This document shows, one piece after another, positions 1 through 5,217 of a DNA stretch of 5,751 nt. Source of the DNA: Paracoccaceae bacterium (lineage in GTDB: Bacteria; Pseudomonadota; Alphaproteobacteria; Rhodobacterales; Rhodobacteraceae). The position numbers and the translations under genes were made by a program. The stretch lies in contig SKKS01000332.1 in NCBI GenBank assembly GCA_007123625.1, forward strand, positions 1 through 5,751. Reading direction: 5' to 3'. Every line of letters begins with the position of its first letter. The first letter of the stretch is position 1. Below the pieces are notes generated by a model. The model had not been told where the DNA came from and ran no database searches. It saw only the letters and a list, made by a program, of their open reading frames with translations.

Positions 1-525
1 CGGGCGGGTGCGGTCGGACTGGGGCGCGGAGGCCGGCTCGGCCGCGGCGGGTCGCGTTGCAGGTGCAGGTTCGGCGGCACGCCGGGCCTTGTCGGCCTCG
101 GCCTCGGCGGTGCGGGCGTCTTCCTCGGCCTTGGCCTTGAGTGCGGCCTCGCGCTCGCGTTCCTCGCGTTCGCGGGCTTCGTGCTCATCGCGGCGGCGCT
201 GGCGCTCTGCCTCGCGGGCCTTTTCCTCGGCCTCGCGCGCGGCGGTTTCTTCGGTTTCGCGTGCCCTGGCGGCCTGTAACGCCTTCAGGCGACGTTCCAT
301 TTCGGCATCGGTGATCCCGGCGGGGCGGCGTGAGGGGTCGCCCTTGACCGTCGGCTTGCCCTTGTTGGTGGACGCCGTCTGCGCCCCGGCCTTGGGGACG
401 ACCACGCGCTTGCGCTTGGTTTCCACCACAACGGATTTTGTGCGCCCGTGGCTGAAGCTCTGCTTCACCTGACCGGGACGCTGACCGCCAAGCCCAAGGG
501 TTTTCTTGCCGTCTGTATCGCTCAT
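1..525 (-). CDS. infB: Translation initiation factor IF-2, N-terminal part (cut by window edge)
   Basis: IF-2 is the GTPase that places initiator fMet-tRNA on the 30S subunit and promotes subunit joining in the cytoplasm. Only the first 175 residues are visible; the G domain and tRNA-binding domains lie beyond base 1. The protein starts MSDTDGKKTLGL and has a basic patch near residues 27-45 (HGRTKSVVVETKRKRVVVPK), typical of alphaproteobacterial IF-2. From about residue 72 to 150 it is a highly charged Glu/Arg/Ala-rich stretch predicted as helix or coiled coil, and it then becomes Ala/Pro-rich. Such variable N-terminal linkers are normal for the family. The ATG at 525 overlaps the ylxR stop as ATGA, so translation is probably coupled to ylxR. 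A modest AGGA lies 12 nt upstream (541..538), farther than ideal, which also favours coupling. The identity comes from the N-terminus plus operon context, because no catalytic motif is in view. Confidence 0.93.
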   Translation of the reverse strand, partial: MSDTDGKKTLGLGGQRPGQVKQSFSHGRTKSVVVETKRKRVVVPKAGAQTASTNKGKPTVKGDPSRRPAGITDAEMERRLKALQAARARETEETAAREAEEKAREAERQRRRDEHEAREREEREREAALKAKAEEDARTAEAEADKARRAAEPAPATRPAAAEPASAPQSDRTRP

Positions 526-1154
526 GCGTTCGTCTTTTCCTCTCCGGCGACATTTCCGCCGATTTGCTCGCGCAATCCTGCAAGCCTTGCGGCTTCCTCT
601 ACTACACGCGTCGTCAGACCACCAGCGCGAAGCGCGGCATGTATCACACGATCCCGCCCGAATGCAAAACCCAATTCCTGGGCAGTCAGATGCCCGATGA
701 ATGTAGTTTCGCCGTCCGGCGGCTTCAGCTTGGTTTTCCCGCGCTCGGATCCGTCAGCGGCCTGGATCAGGACCGCCATGTCGTCGCGCAGGGCCAGATC
801 GCGGACCTTTTCGAATCCGGCTACCGCCAGTCCACTTTTCCGGGCCATGCTCAGCATATCAAGGACGCGCCGGCTCAGCAATTGGTGAACCATCGTGGCC
901 AGATCGTCGGGCAGGCCGACCTGCTGGCGCGCCGCGCGGGAGAAAAGCTTCTTCTGCACCGCACGGTCAAGCGCGGCGCGCTGCGCCCGCACCCAGATGC
1001 CCCGCCCTGGCAGTTTGCCGGCCACATCCGGGGTGATGGTGCCGTCGGGGGCCACAACGAAGCGGATCAGCCTCGCCACAGGCAGCACATCGCCCGTGGC
1101 GATGCACCGCCGCACGGGCGTGTCGTGATCCTTCTTGCGGCCTGCGCGGGTCAT
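522..1154 (-). CDS. ylxR: YlxR-family (DUF448) RNA-binding protein with C-terminal L7Ae-like domain
   Basis: This 210-residue protein belongs to the small YlxR family found between nusA and infB in many bacteria. The family is implicated in RNA or nucleoid binding and gene regulation, but its exact role is not settled. The DUF448 domain covers about residues 12-85, with the signature RRCIATG at 15-21, LIRFVVAPDG at 29-38 and LPGRGIWV at 48-55. Residues about 92-185 (LLSRRVLDMLSMARKSG near 92-108, later ELGFAFGRDRVIHAAL) resemble the L7Ae-like half found fused to YlxR in alphaproteobacteria. Gram-positive YlxR is only about 90 residues long. The ATG at 1154 is supported by an AGGA Shine-Dalgarno at 1167..1164 with 9 nt spacing. 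It follows the nusA stop by 18 nt, and its own TGA overlaps the infB ATG. The family call is firm; the function of the C-terminal half is inferred from the family. Confidence 0.93.
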   Translation of the reverse strand: MTRAGRKKDHDTPVRRCIATGDVLPVARLIRFVVAPDGTITPDVAGKLPGRGIWVRAQRAALDRAVQKKLFSRAARQQVGLPDDLATMVHQLLSRRVLDMLSMARKSGLAVAGFEKVRDLALRDDMAVLIQAADGSERGKTKLKPPDGETTFIGHLTAQELGFAFGRDRVIHAALRAGGLTTRVVEEAARLAGLREQIGGNVAGEEKTNA

Positions 1155-1172
1155 GGGGCGGGGTCCTGTTGC

Positions 1173-2804
1173 TCAGGGACGGGGGGCGTCGGTTTCCAGC
1201 TCGGCCTCGTCAGGTGCGTCCGCGCTGTCAGCGTCGGCCTCCAGTTCGGTGGGATCGACCCAGCCCAGCATGACCCGGGCGGTCATGATCAGATGCTGTG
1301 CTTCCTCCAGGCTGACGTCGAAGGGTTCCAGCACCCCGTCGTCCTTGACCCGCTGACCGTCCACCGTGGTCCAGCCGCCGGCCAGTTCCCAGTCGGCGCA
1401 GGTGGCGAAATCCTCCAGCGTCTTGACGTCATCCTTGGCCAGCGCCTCGATCATTTGCGGGGTCAGCCCCTCGAATCCGATCAGGCTGTCTTCGACGCCC
1501 AGAGCGCGCGCGCTCTCCAGCGCTGCCTGATTGACCGCCTCCAGCCTGTCGCGTGCGCGCGCCTGAAGCTCGTCGGCGGTGTCCTCGTCGAAGCCGTCGA
1601 TGGCCAGAAGTTCATCCTGTTCGATATAGGCGACTTCCTCCAGCGTGGTGAAGCCTTCGGCCACCAGAAGTTGCGCCATCATCTCGTCAATGTCCAGCGC
1701 CTCCATGAACAGCGCGCTGCGTTCGGCAAATTCGGCCTGGCGGCGGGCGGATTCGTCGGCTTCGGTCAGGATGTCGATATCCAGCCCGGTCAGCATGCTG
1801 GCCAGACGCACGTTCTGGCCGCGCCGACCGATGGCCAGCGACAGTTGCTCGTCGGGGACCACGACCTCGATCTTGCCGGCTTCCTCGTCGATCACGACCT
1901 TGCTCACCTCGGCGGGTTGCAGCGCGTTGACCAGGAAAGTCGCCTGATCCTCGTTCCAGGGGATGATGTCGATCTTTTCGCCCTGCAGCTCGTTCACCAC
2001 GGCCTGCACACGGCTGCCGCGCATACCGACGCAGGCACCGACCGGGTCGATGCCCGAATCATAGCTGATGACCGCGATCTTGGCGCGCGAGCCCGGGTCG
2101 CGGGCGACGGCCTTGATTTCGATGATGCCGTCATAGATTTCGGGCACTTCCATCTTGAACAGCTCGGACATGAATTCTGGCGCGGTGCGCGACAGGAATA
2201 TCTGCGGGCCACGCGCTTCGCGGCGCACATCCTTGATGAAGCAGCGGATACGGTCGTTGGGGCGGTAGCTTTCGCGGCCGATCTTTTCATTGCGGCGCAG
2301 GATGCCTTCGCCGCGACCGATATCGACGATGATGTTGCCGTATTCCTCGCGCTTGACCATGCCGTTGATGATCGTGCCTGCACGGTCCTTGAATTCCTCG
2401 TACTGGCGGTCGCGCTCGGCTTCGCGGACCTTTTGAAGGATCACCTGCTTGGCCGATTGGGCGGCGATCCGTCCCAGTTCGACGGGTGGCACCTCCTCGC
2501 GGATCTCGTCGCCGATCTGGGGGTCTTCCAGATGCGCCTTGGCCTGCGCCACGGTCAGTTCGGCGTGATAGTTCTCCAGCGCGTCATCCGCGACCACGGT
2601 GCGCACGCGCGTGAAGGTGGCGCGCCCGGTCTTGCGGTCGATGGCCACGCGGATGTCCATGTCGGCGCCGTAGCGCGACTTGGCCGCACGGGCGAGGCTT
2701 TCTTCCATCGCCTGGACCACCAGATCGGGGTCGATCATCTTTTCGCGGGCCACGGCCTCGGCGGTCTGCAACAGTTCAAGCTGATTGGCGCTGGTGATGG
2801 CCAT
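1173..2804 (-). CDS. nusA: Transcription termination/antitermination factor NusA
   Basis: NusA binds RNA polymerase and nascent RNA. It promotes pausing and intrinsic termination, and takes part in antitermination at rRNA operons. The 543-residue protein has the full architecture. The RNAP-binding N-terminal domain spans about 1-130, and an S1 RNA-binding domain about 137-205 includes GNIIVDIGRGEGILRR. Two KH domains follow, with GXXG loops GMRG at 260-263 and GRRG at 326-329. Two C-terminal helix-hairpin-helix acidic repeats lie at about 372-425 and 440-515, and an acidic Ala/Asp/Glu tail ends in DAPRP. The two C-terminal repeats make it longer than Gram-positive NusA and match proteobacterial forms. 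The ATG at 2804 has a strong AGGAG at 2818..2814 (9 nt spacing) lying over the last codons of rimP, with only 6 nt between genes. NusA could feed back on the terminator in its own operon leader; autoregulation by NusA is known for the E. coli operon but is only inferred here. Confidence 0.98.
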   Translation of the reverse strand: MAITSANQLELLQTAEAVAREKMIDPDLVVQAMEESLARAAKSRYGADMDIRVAIDRKTGRATFTRVRTVVADDALENYHAELTVAQAKAHLEDPQIGDEIREEVPPVELGRIAAQSAKQVILQKVREAERDRQYEEFKDRAGTIINGMVKREEYGNIIVDIGRGEGILRRNEKIGRESYRPNDRIRCFIKDVRREARGPQIFLSRTAPEFMSELFKMEVPEIYDGIIEIKAVARDPGSRAKIAVISYDSGIDPVGACVGMRGSRVQAVVNELQGEKIDIIPWNEDQATFLVNALQPAEVSKVVIDEEAGKIEVVVPDEQLSLAIGRRGQNVRLASMLTGLDIDILTEADESARRQAEFAERSALFMEALDIDEMMAQLLVAEGFTTLEEVAYIEQDELLAIDGFDEDTADELQARARDRLEAVNQAALESARALGVEDSLIGFEGLTPQMIEALAKDDVKTLEDFATCADWELAGGWTTVDGQRVKDDGVLEPFDVSLEEAQHLIMTARVMLGWVDPTELEADADSADAPDEAELETDAPRP

Positions 2805-2810
2805 GGGGGA

Positions 2811-3440
2811 TCACTCCTGCTGGGAAGCGGTGTTGGTGTCGGTATTCGTGTCGGTCTCGGTCTCGGTTTCGATCTCGTCGAAATTGGCTTCATCGAAAGC
2901 TCCGGCGGCTTTGCGGGCGCGCAGCATCTCGGCAATCAACTCGTCGGTCAGCACAAGCTTTGCATCCGACAGCCACTCGAATTTCAGCCCGATGGTGACG
3001 GGCGCGCCGTCCTGGTCAAGCTCGACCAGCACTTCATCGCCCTCGGTTCCGGCAAGGATACCCTTGAAGCGCCGCCGTCCGTCGATCAACTCGTCGGTTT
3101 CAAGGCGGGCCTCATAGCCGTCCCATACGTCGAAATCCTTGAGCCGGGTAAGGGGGCGGTCGATGCCGGGGCTGGAGACTTCAAGCGTATAGGCATCCTC
3201 GATCGGGTCCTCGACATCCAGCGCGGCTGAAACGGCGGTTGAAATCCGGGCGCAATCCGCGATTTCGATCCCGCCCTCGGGGCGTTCGGCCATGATCTGA
3301 AGCGTGCTGTGCTTGCCGCTCATTAGCCGCAGGCGCACCAGTTCGAACCCCATCCCCTCGATCACGGGCGCGACGATTCCGGCCAGGCGGCGGTCAATGG
3401 TGGTCTTGGCGACAAGATCGGTAATCTGCGTGTCGGACAT
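2811..3440 (-). CDS. rimP: Ribosome maturation factor RimP
   Basis: RimP (formerly YhbC/P15a) assists 30S subunit maturation in the cytoplasm. The 209-residue product has the N-terminal alpha/beta domain at about 12-85. The family signature LEVSSPGIDRPL is at 86-97, and an SH3-like C-terminal domain follows at about 98-167. E. coli RimP is about 150 residues, so this protein carries an extension of roughly 40 residues. The extension is a short helix plus a low-complexity acidic Thr-rich tail (ETETETDTNTDTNT, 191-204). Extended tails are common in alphaproteobacterial RimP, but this one is encoded by a near-perfect hexanucleotide repeat. The ATG at 3440 is set by a strong GGAGGA at 3452..3447, 6 nt upstream. 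It is the first gene of rimP-nusA-ylxR-infB, preceded by a candidate promoter and an intrinsic terminator in its leader. Confidence 0.97.
   Translation of the reverse strand: MSDTQITDLVAKTTIDRRLAGIVAPVIEGMGFELVRLRLMSGKHSTLQIMAERPEGGIEIADCARISTAVSAALDVEDPIEDAYTLEVSSPGIDRPLTRLKDFDVWDGYEARLETDELIDGRRRFKGILAGTEGDEVLVELDQDGAPVTIGLKFEWLSDAKLVLTDELIAEMLRARKAAGAFDEANFDEIETETETDTNTDTNTASQQE
2829..2870 (-). repeat. Hexanucleotide tandem repeat in the rimP tail
   Basis: Seven consecutive in-frame 6-nt units of the form RAN-ACN (GAAACC, GAGACC, GAGACC, GACACG, AATACC, GACACC, AACACC) encode alternating acidic/Asn-Thr dipeptides at RimP residues 191-204. The pattern is seen directly. Copy number could change by slippage without shifting the frame, altering only the disordered tail. 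Confidence 0.8.
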
Positions 3441-3446
3441 TGCGTG

Positions 3447-3452
3447 TCCTCC
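3447..3452 (-). promoter_or_regulatory. Strong Shine-Dalgarno of rimP
   Basis: GGAGGA with 6 nt spacing to the rimP ATG fixes that start. It begins a few bases after the U tract of the leader terminator. The overlapping hexamer TGGAGG (3453..3448) is complementary to CCTCCA (3513..3508), which lies in the loop of the upstream hairpin, so the site could be masked in a folded leader. Confidence 0.8.
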
Positions 3453-3458
3453 AAAACG

Positions 3459-3480
3459 AAAAAACGGGCCCGCGGCCCGT
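3459..3480 (-). terminator. Intrinsic terminator in the rimP leader (candidate attenuator)
   Basis: On the minus strand, the 7-bp stem ACGGGCC/GGCCCGT (3480..3474 with 3470..3464) closes a 3-nt GCG loop. It runs straight into six Ts, then CG and four more Ts. That is a textbook Rho-independent terminator, and it works only in this direction because the T tract is on this strand. It ends about 6 nt before the rimP Shine-Dalgarno, leaving no room for a promoter between terminator and gene. Either it stops read-through from the GNAT gene, or it attenuates the rimP-nusA-ylxR-infB transcript. The promoter candidate upstream favours attenuation. Structure is seen; regulatory role is inferred. Confidence 0.8.
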
Positions 3481-3486
3481 CACAAA

Positions 3487-3520
3487 GGTTCCGGTGGGTT
3501 CCGGTGGTGGAGGCCGGAAC
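3487..3520 (-). repeat. Tandem 10-bp repeat with inverted partner in the rimP leader
   Basis: The plus-strand unit GGTTCCGGTG occurs twice head to tail (3487-3496 and 3497-3506). Its core GTTCCGG is inverted as CCGGAAC at 3514-3520. In the transcript the 3520..3514 arm can pair with either repeat copy (7 bp), giving two mutually exclusive hairpins upstream of the terminator. The loop of the shorter hairpin contains CCTCCA. Confidence 0.6.
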
Positions 3521-3535
3521 GCCGCTGTTGAGCCT

Positions 3536-3564
3536 CATATAGCGATGGCGCGGGCCGCTTGCAA
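3536..3564 (-). promoter_or_regulatory. Candidate sigma-70-type promoter for rimP-nusA-ylxR-infB
   Basis: A -35-like TTGCAA at 3564..3559 and a -10-like TATATG at 3541..3536 are separated by exactly 17 nt. Each matches the consensus at about four of six positions. Predicted initiation is near 3529, giving a leader of roughly 90 nt with the repeat hairpin and terminator. The -35 begins 8 nt after the GNAT stop codon. It is the best promoter match in the gap, but it is a visual match only. Confidence 0.5.
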
Positions 3565-3572
3565 GGGCGCAT

Positions 3573-4055
3573 TCATGCGTCGAAGGGGGTGACCGGCCCG
3601 GACACGCCCACCCAGGCGCCTGGGATCAACTCCAGACCCAGAACACGGTCGGGGTTTGTGGGCGGCGGCATGAGGACACCGTCACGCCGTGTGAACCCGA
3701 AGCGGCGGTAATAGGGCGCGTCGCCCACCAGAAGCACCCGTTCCCAGCCAAGCGCGCGGGCGCGCTCAAGGCTGTCGCGCATCAGCCAGCCGCCAAGCCC
3801 CTCGCCCTGCCGCGTGGGGTGGACGGCGACGGGGCCAAGCAGAAGCGCCCGCGCGCCGCCCACGCGGACCGGCCAGTAGCGGATGGCGGCGGCCAGTGAC
3901 GGGCCGTCACGCAGCACAAGGCACAGCGCGGGGATCGGGCCGACCCCGTCGCGCAGGCGATAGGATGACAGCGCCTCGCGCCCCGGCGCGAAGCAAAGGT
4001 CGTAAAGCGCCTCGACCTCCCACCAGTCGGCGGCTGTTTCCTCGGCTGGTTGCAC
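3573..4055 (-). CDS. GNAT-family N-acetyltransferase (substrate unknown)
   Basis: A 160-residue single-domain acetyltransferase, predicted cytoplasmic, that would transfer acetyl from acetyl-CoA to an amine. Motif A is clear: LLLGPVAVHP at 71-80 followed by the pyrophosphate-binding loop RQGEGLG at 82-88 (Q/RxxGxG/A type). Motif B follows as VLLVGDAPYYRRFGF (107-121), a pattern typical of YhbS-like (COG3153) enzymes. An early helix, VEALYDLCFAPGR (14-26), is also typical of this subgroup. The substrate cannot be read from the sequence. The start is GTG at 4055: no ATG occurs between the in-frame stop at 4122-4124 and the conserved domain. Only a poor G-rich ribosome site precedes it, so the start is uncertain by several codons. 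It ends just before the rimP promoter candidate and has no terminator of its own, so read-through into the rimP leader is possible. Confidence 0.88.
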   Translation of the reverse strand: MQPAEETAADWWEVEALYDLCFAPGREALSSYRLRDGVGPIPALCLVLRDGPSLAAAIRYWPVRVGGARALLLGPVAVHPTRQGEGLGGWLMRDSLERARALGWERVLLVGDAPYYRRFGFTRRDGVLMPPPTNPDRVLGLELIPGAWVGVSGPVTPFDA

Positions 4056-4101
4056 CCCCCGGACCCCCTGTTTCGCACATCCCTTCGGGAGCGCGCCGCG
4101 C

Positions 4102-4130
4102 GCCCTAGCATGTGCTGCAGGTCACAGCAA
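4102..4130 (-). promoter_or_regulatory. Weak promoter candidate for the GNAT gene
   Basis: TTGCTG at 4130..4125 and TAGGGC at 4107..4102 are 17 nt apart, about 50 nt before the GTG start. The TTG core of the -35 is good but the -10 is poor. A gene-specific promoter is expected here, because the large hairpin lies between this gene and the one upstream. Visual match only. Confidence 0.22.
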
Positions 4131-4167
4131 CGTGTGGCAGGTCGCAGAGGATGTCCGAATGTGCATC

Positions 4168-4210
4168 CGCCCCGGCCTGACGCTCCCGGCGCGAGCGCCA
4201 GGCCGGGGCG
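4168..4210. repeat. Large GC-rich inverted repeat after the DUF3592 gene
   Basis: Arms 4168-4179 and 4199-4210 pair over 12 bp without mismatch. After one A-C mismatch, CGCTC (4181-4185) pairs with GAGCG (4193-4197) around a 7-nt loop. It starts 16 nt past the stop of the membrane-protein gene, where a terminator would be expected. Neither strand has a T run after the stem, so it is not a canonical Rho-independent terminator. It may stabilise a 3' end, aid Rho-dependent termination, or be a REP-like palindrome. Confidence 0.65.
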
Positions 4211-4226
4211 TGCGGGCAAAGGCGCT

Positions 4227-5123
4227 TCAGGCTGAAAAGGCGCCGGTCTTCGTCAGTCTGCGCAGGCGCGCATGGCCGATAATCGAACTGACCAGGCAAG
4301 CGATCGCGTAGAACCACAGCACGATCCAGAACCCCGATACCGCCCCCTGCGCCACCATTGCGGTGATTTCGACCAGCAGCCAGACCAGCAGCACCGGCGC
4401 GGCGATGGACCCGCGCCCACGCCACATGCCCCAGCTGAGAACCGACGCGAGCCCGATGAGCATGCCCTGGATCAGCACAAGCTCGAAAAAGCTGTCGATG
4501 CTCGGCGTCTGTGCGATGTAGCTTTCGTGAAAGACCAGCGTAAGCGCCGTGCCCATGATCAGGATCGCGCCCGCCATGATGCCAGCACGCGCCAGCTGCA
4601 GGGCCTCCGCGTGTTCGGCTGCCGCGTCGGAAATCGGCGCTGCGGATGGCATCCGCCTGCGCGCCTTGCGCAGCAAAATGCCGGTCAGCACGGCAGCCAT
4701 CGCTGCTGCAACCGCTCCCCAGGTCCGCAGCGCTCGGTCGACATCAAGCGTGTGAGTGCGCTGCACATGGCTTTCGGGATTGCGCCGGTCATAAAGGATG
4801 TGTCGCGCGGTACCGGGTTCGATGGCCTGGCGGGCCACCGTAACGGCCGACAGGATCACGACGCCGGAATAGCTCTGGCCACCTACCGTCCACGCGTAGC
4901 CGATGCGGACCTGTTCCGCATCGCCGCCGACATGTGCGCGCGGCTCGACCGTGGTCACCGTGGCGACGATGTGCACGCCGTGGGTCATGATGGCGCGCAT
5001 CTTGGAATGGTCCTGCCAGGCGCTCGACCCCAGCAAGGTGGCGATCAGCGCAAGCATCCCGCTGAAAAGCGCAATCGTGATGTGTTGAAAGCTCCAGGCC
5101 GGGCGGCGCGGTCCATGCGTCAT
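4227..5123 (-). CDS. Multi-pass membrane protein with DUF3592-like domain
   Basis: A predicted inner-membrane protein of 298 residues and unknown function. Hydrophobic segments lie at about 13-35, 134-152, 178-199, 211-231, 239-259 and 262-284. Basic clusters at 152-157 (RKARRR), 235-237 and 285-289 place both ends in the cytoplasm. The roughly 100-residue loop between the first two helices should be extracytoplasmic. It resembles DUF3592: a beta-rich start GVHIVATVTTVE (49-60), a central IGYAWTVGGQSYSG (74-87) and a closing ILYDRRNPESHV (109-120). Typical DUF3592 proteins have this loop between two helices, so the four further C-terminal helices are an addition. The ATG at 5123 is chosen because it lies just before the first helix. 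The frame stays open to 5459, but that extension would overlap the PaiB gene and has no domain. The ribosome site is weak (GGA 8 nt upstream), and a better one serves a tiny reading frame ahead of it. Confidence 0.8.
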   Translation of the reverse strand: MTHGPRRPAWSFQHITIALFSGMLALIATLLGSSAWQDHSKMRAIMTHGVHIVATVTTVEPRAHVGGDAEQVRIGYAWTVGGQSYSGVVILSAVTVARQAIEPGTARHILYDRRNPESHVQRTHTLDVDRALRTWGAVAAAMAAVLTGILLRKARRRMPSAAPISDAAAEHAEALQLARAGIMAGAILIMGTALTLVFHESYIAQTPSIDSFFELVLIQGMLIGLASVLSWGMWRGRGSIAAPVLLVWLLVEITAMVAQGAVSGFWIVLWFYAIACLVSSIIGHARLRRLTKTGAFSA

Positions 5124-5127
5124 CAGG

Positions 5128-5151
5128 TCAATCCATGTATAAAAATTCCTT
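5128..5151 (-). promoter_or_regulatory. Shine-Dalgarno plus two-codon minigene ahead of the DUF3592 gene
   Basis: AAGGA (5151..5147) lies 10 nt before ATG GAT TGA (5136..5128), which would encode Met-Asp only. The stop falls 4 nt before the ATG at 5123, in another frame. The AAGGA is 23 nt from that downstream ATG, too far to serve it directly, so translation may depend on re-initiation. Seen in sequence; function is speculative. Confidence 0.3.
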
Positions 5152-5217
5152 GTCTTATCCTGCGGCGGGCAGGGTGCAGTATTTTGGCGGCATTGTGACG
5201 GATTTGTGGGCAGAGGG

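Noticed and set aside
8..472. A plus-strand Ser/Arg/Ala-rich open frame opposite infB
   Set aside because: It is the antisense image of the Glu/Arg/Ala-rich IF-2 linker and has no independent features.
564..3230. A plus-strand open frame of 888 codons running antisense to ylxR, nusA and most of rimP
   Set aside because: It mirrors three well-recognised minus-strand genes, has Gly/His/Leu/Gln-rich composition with no domain, and is the expected result of strong GC bias at third positions of the opposite strand.
4113..4131. A short TGCTG/CAGCA inverted repeat inside the weak GNAT promoter candidate, resembling an operator
   Set aside because: The arms are only 5 bp, no adjacent regulator gene exists, and the promoter itself is weak; chance is sufficient.
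4272..5198. A 308-codon plus-strand open frame opposite the membrane-protein gene
   Set aside because: Its translation is His/Arg/Gln-rich without hydrophobic segments or motifs, whereas the minus frame gives six clean helices with basic cytoplasmic flanks.
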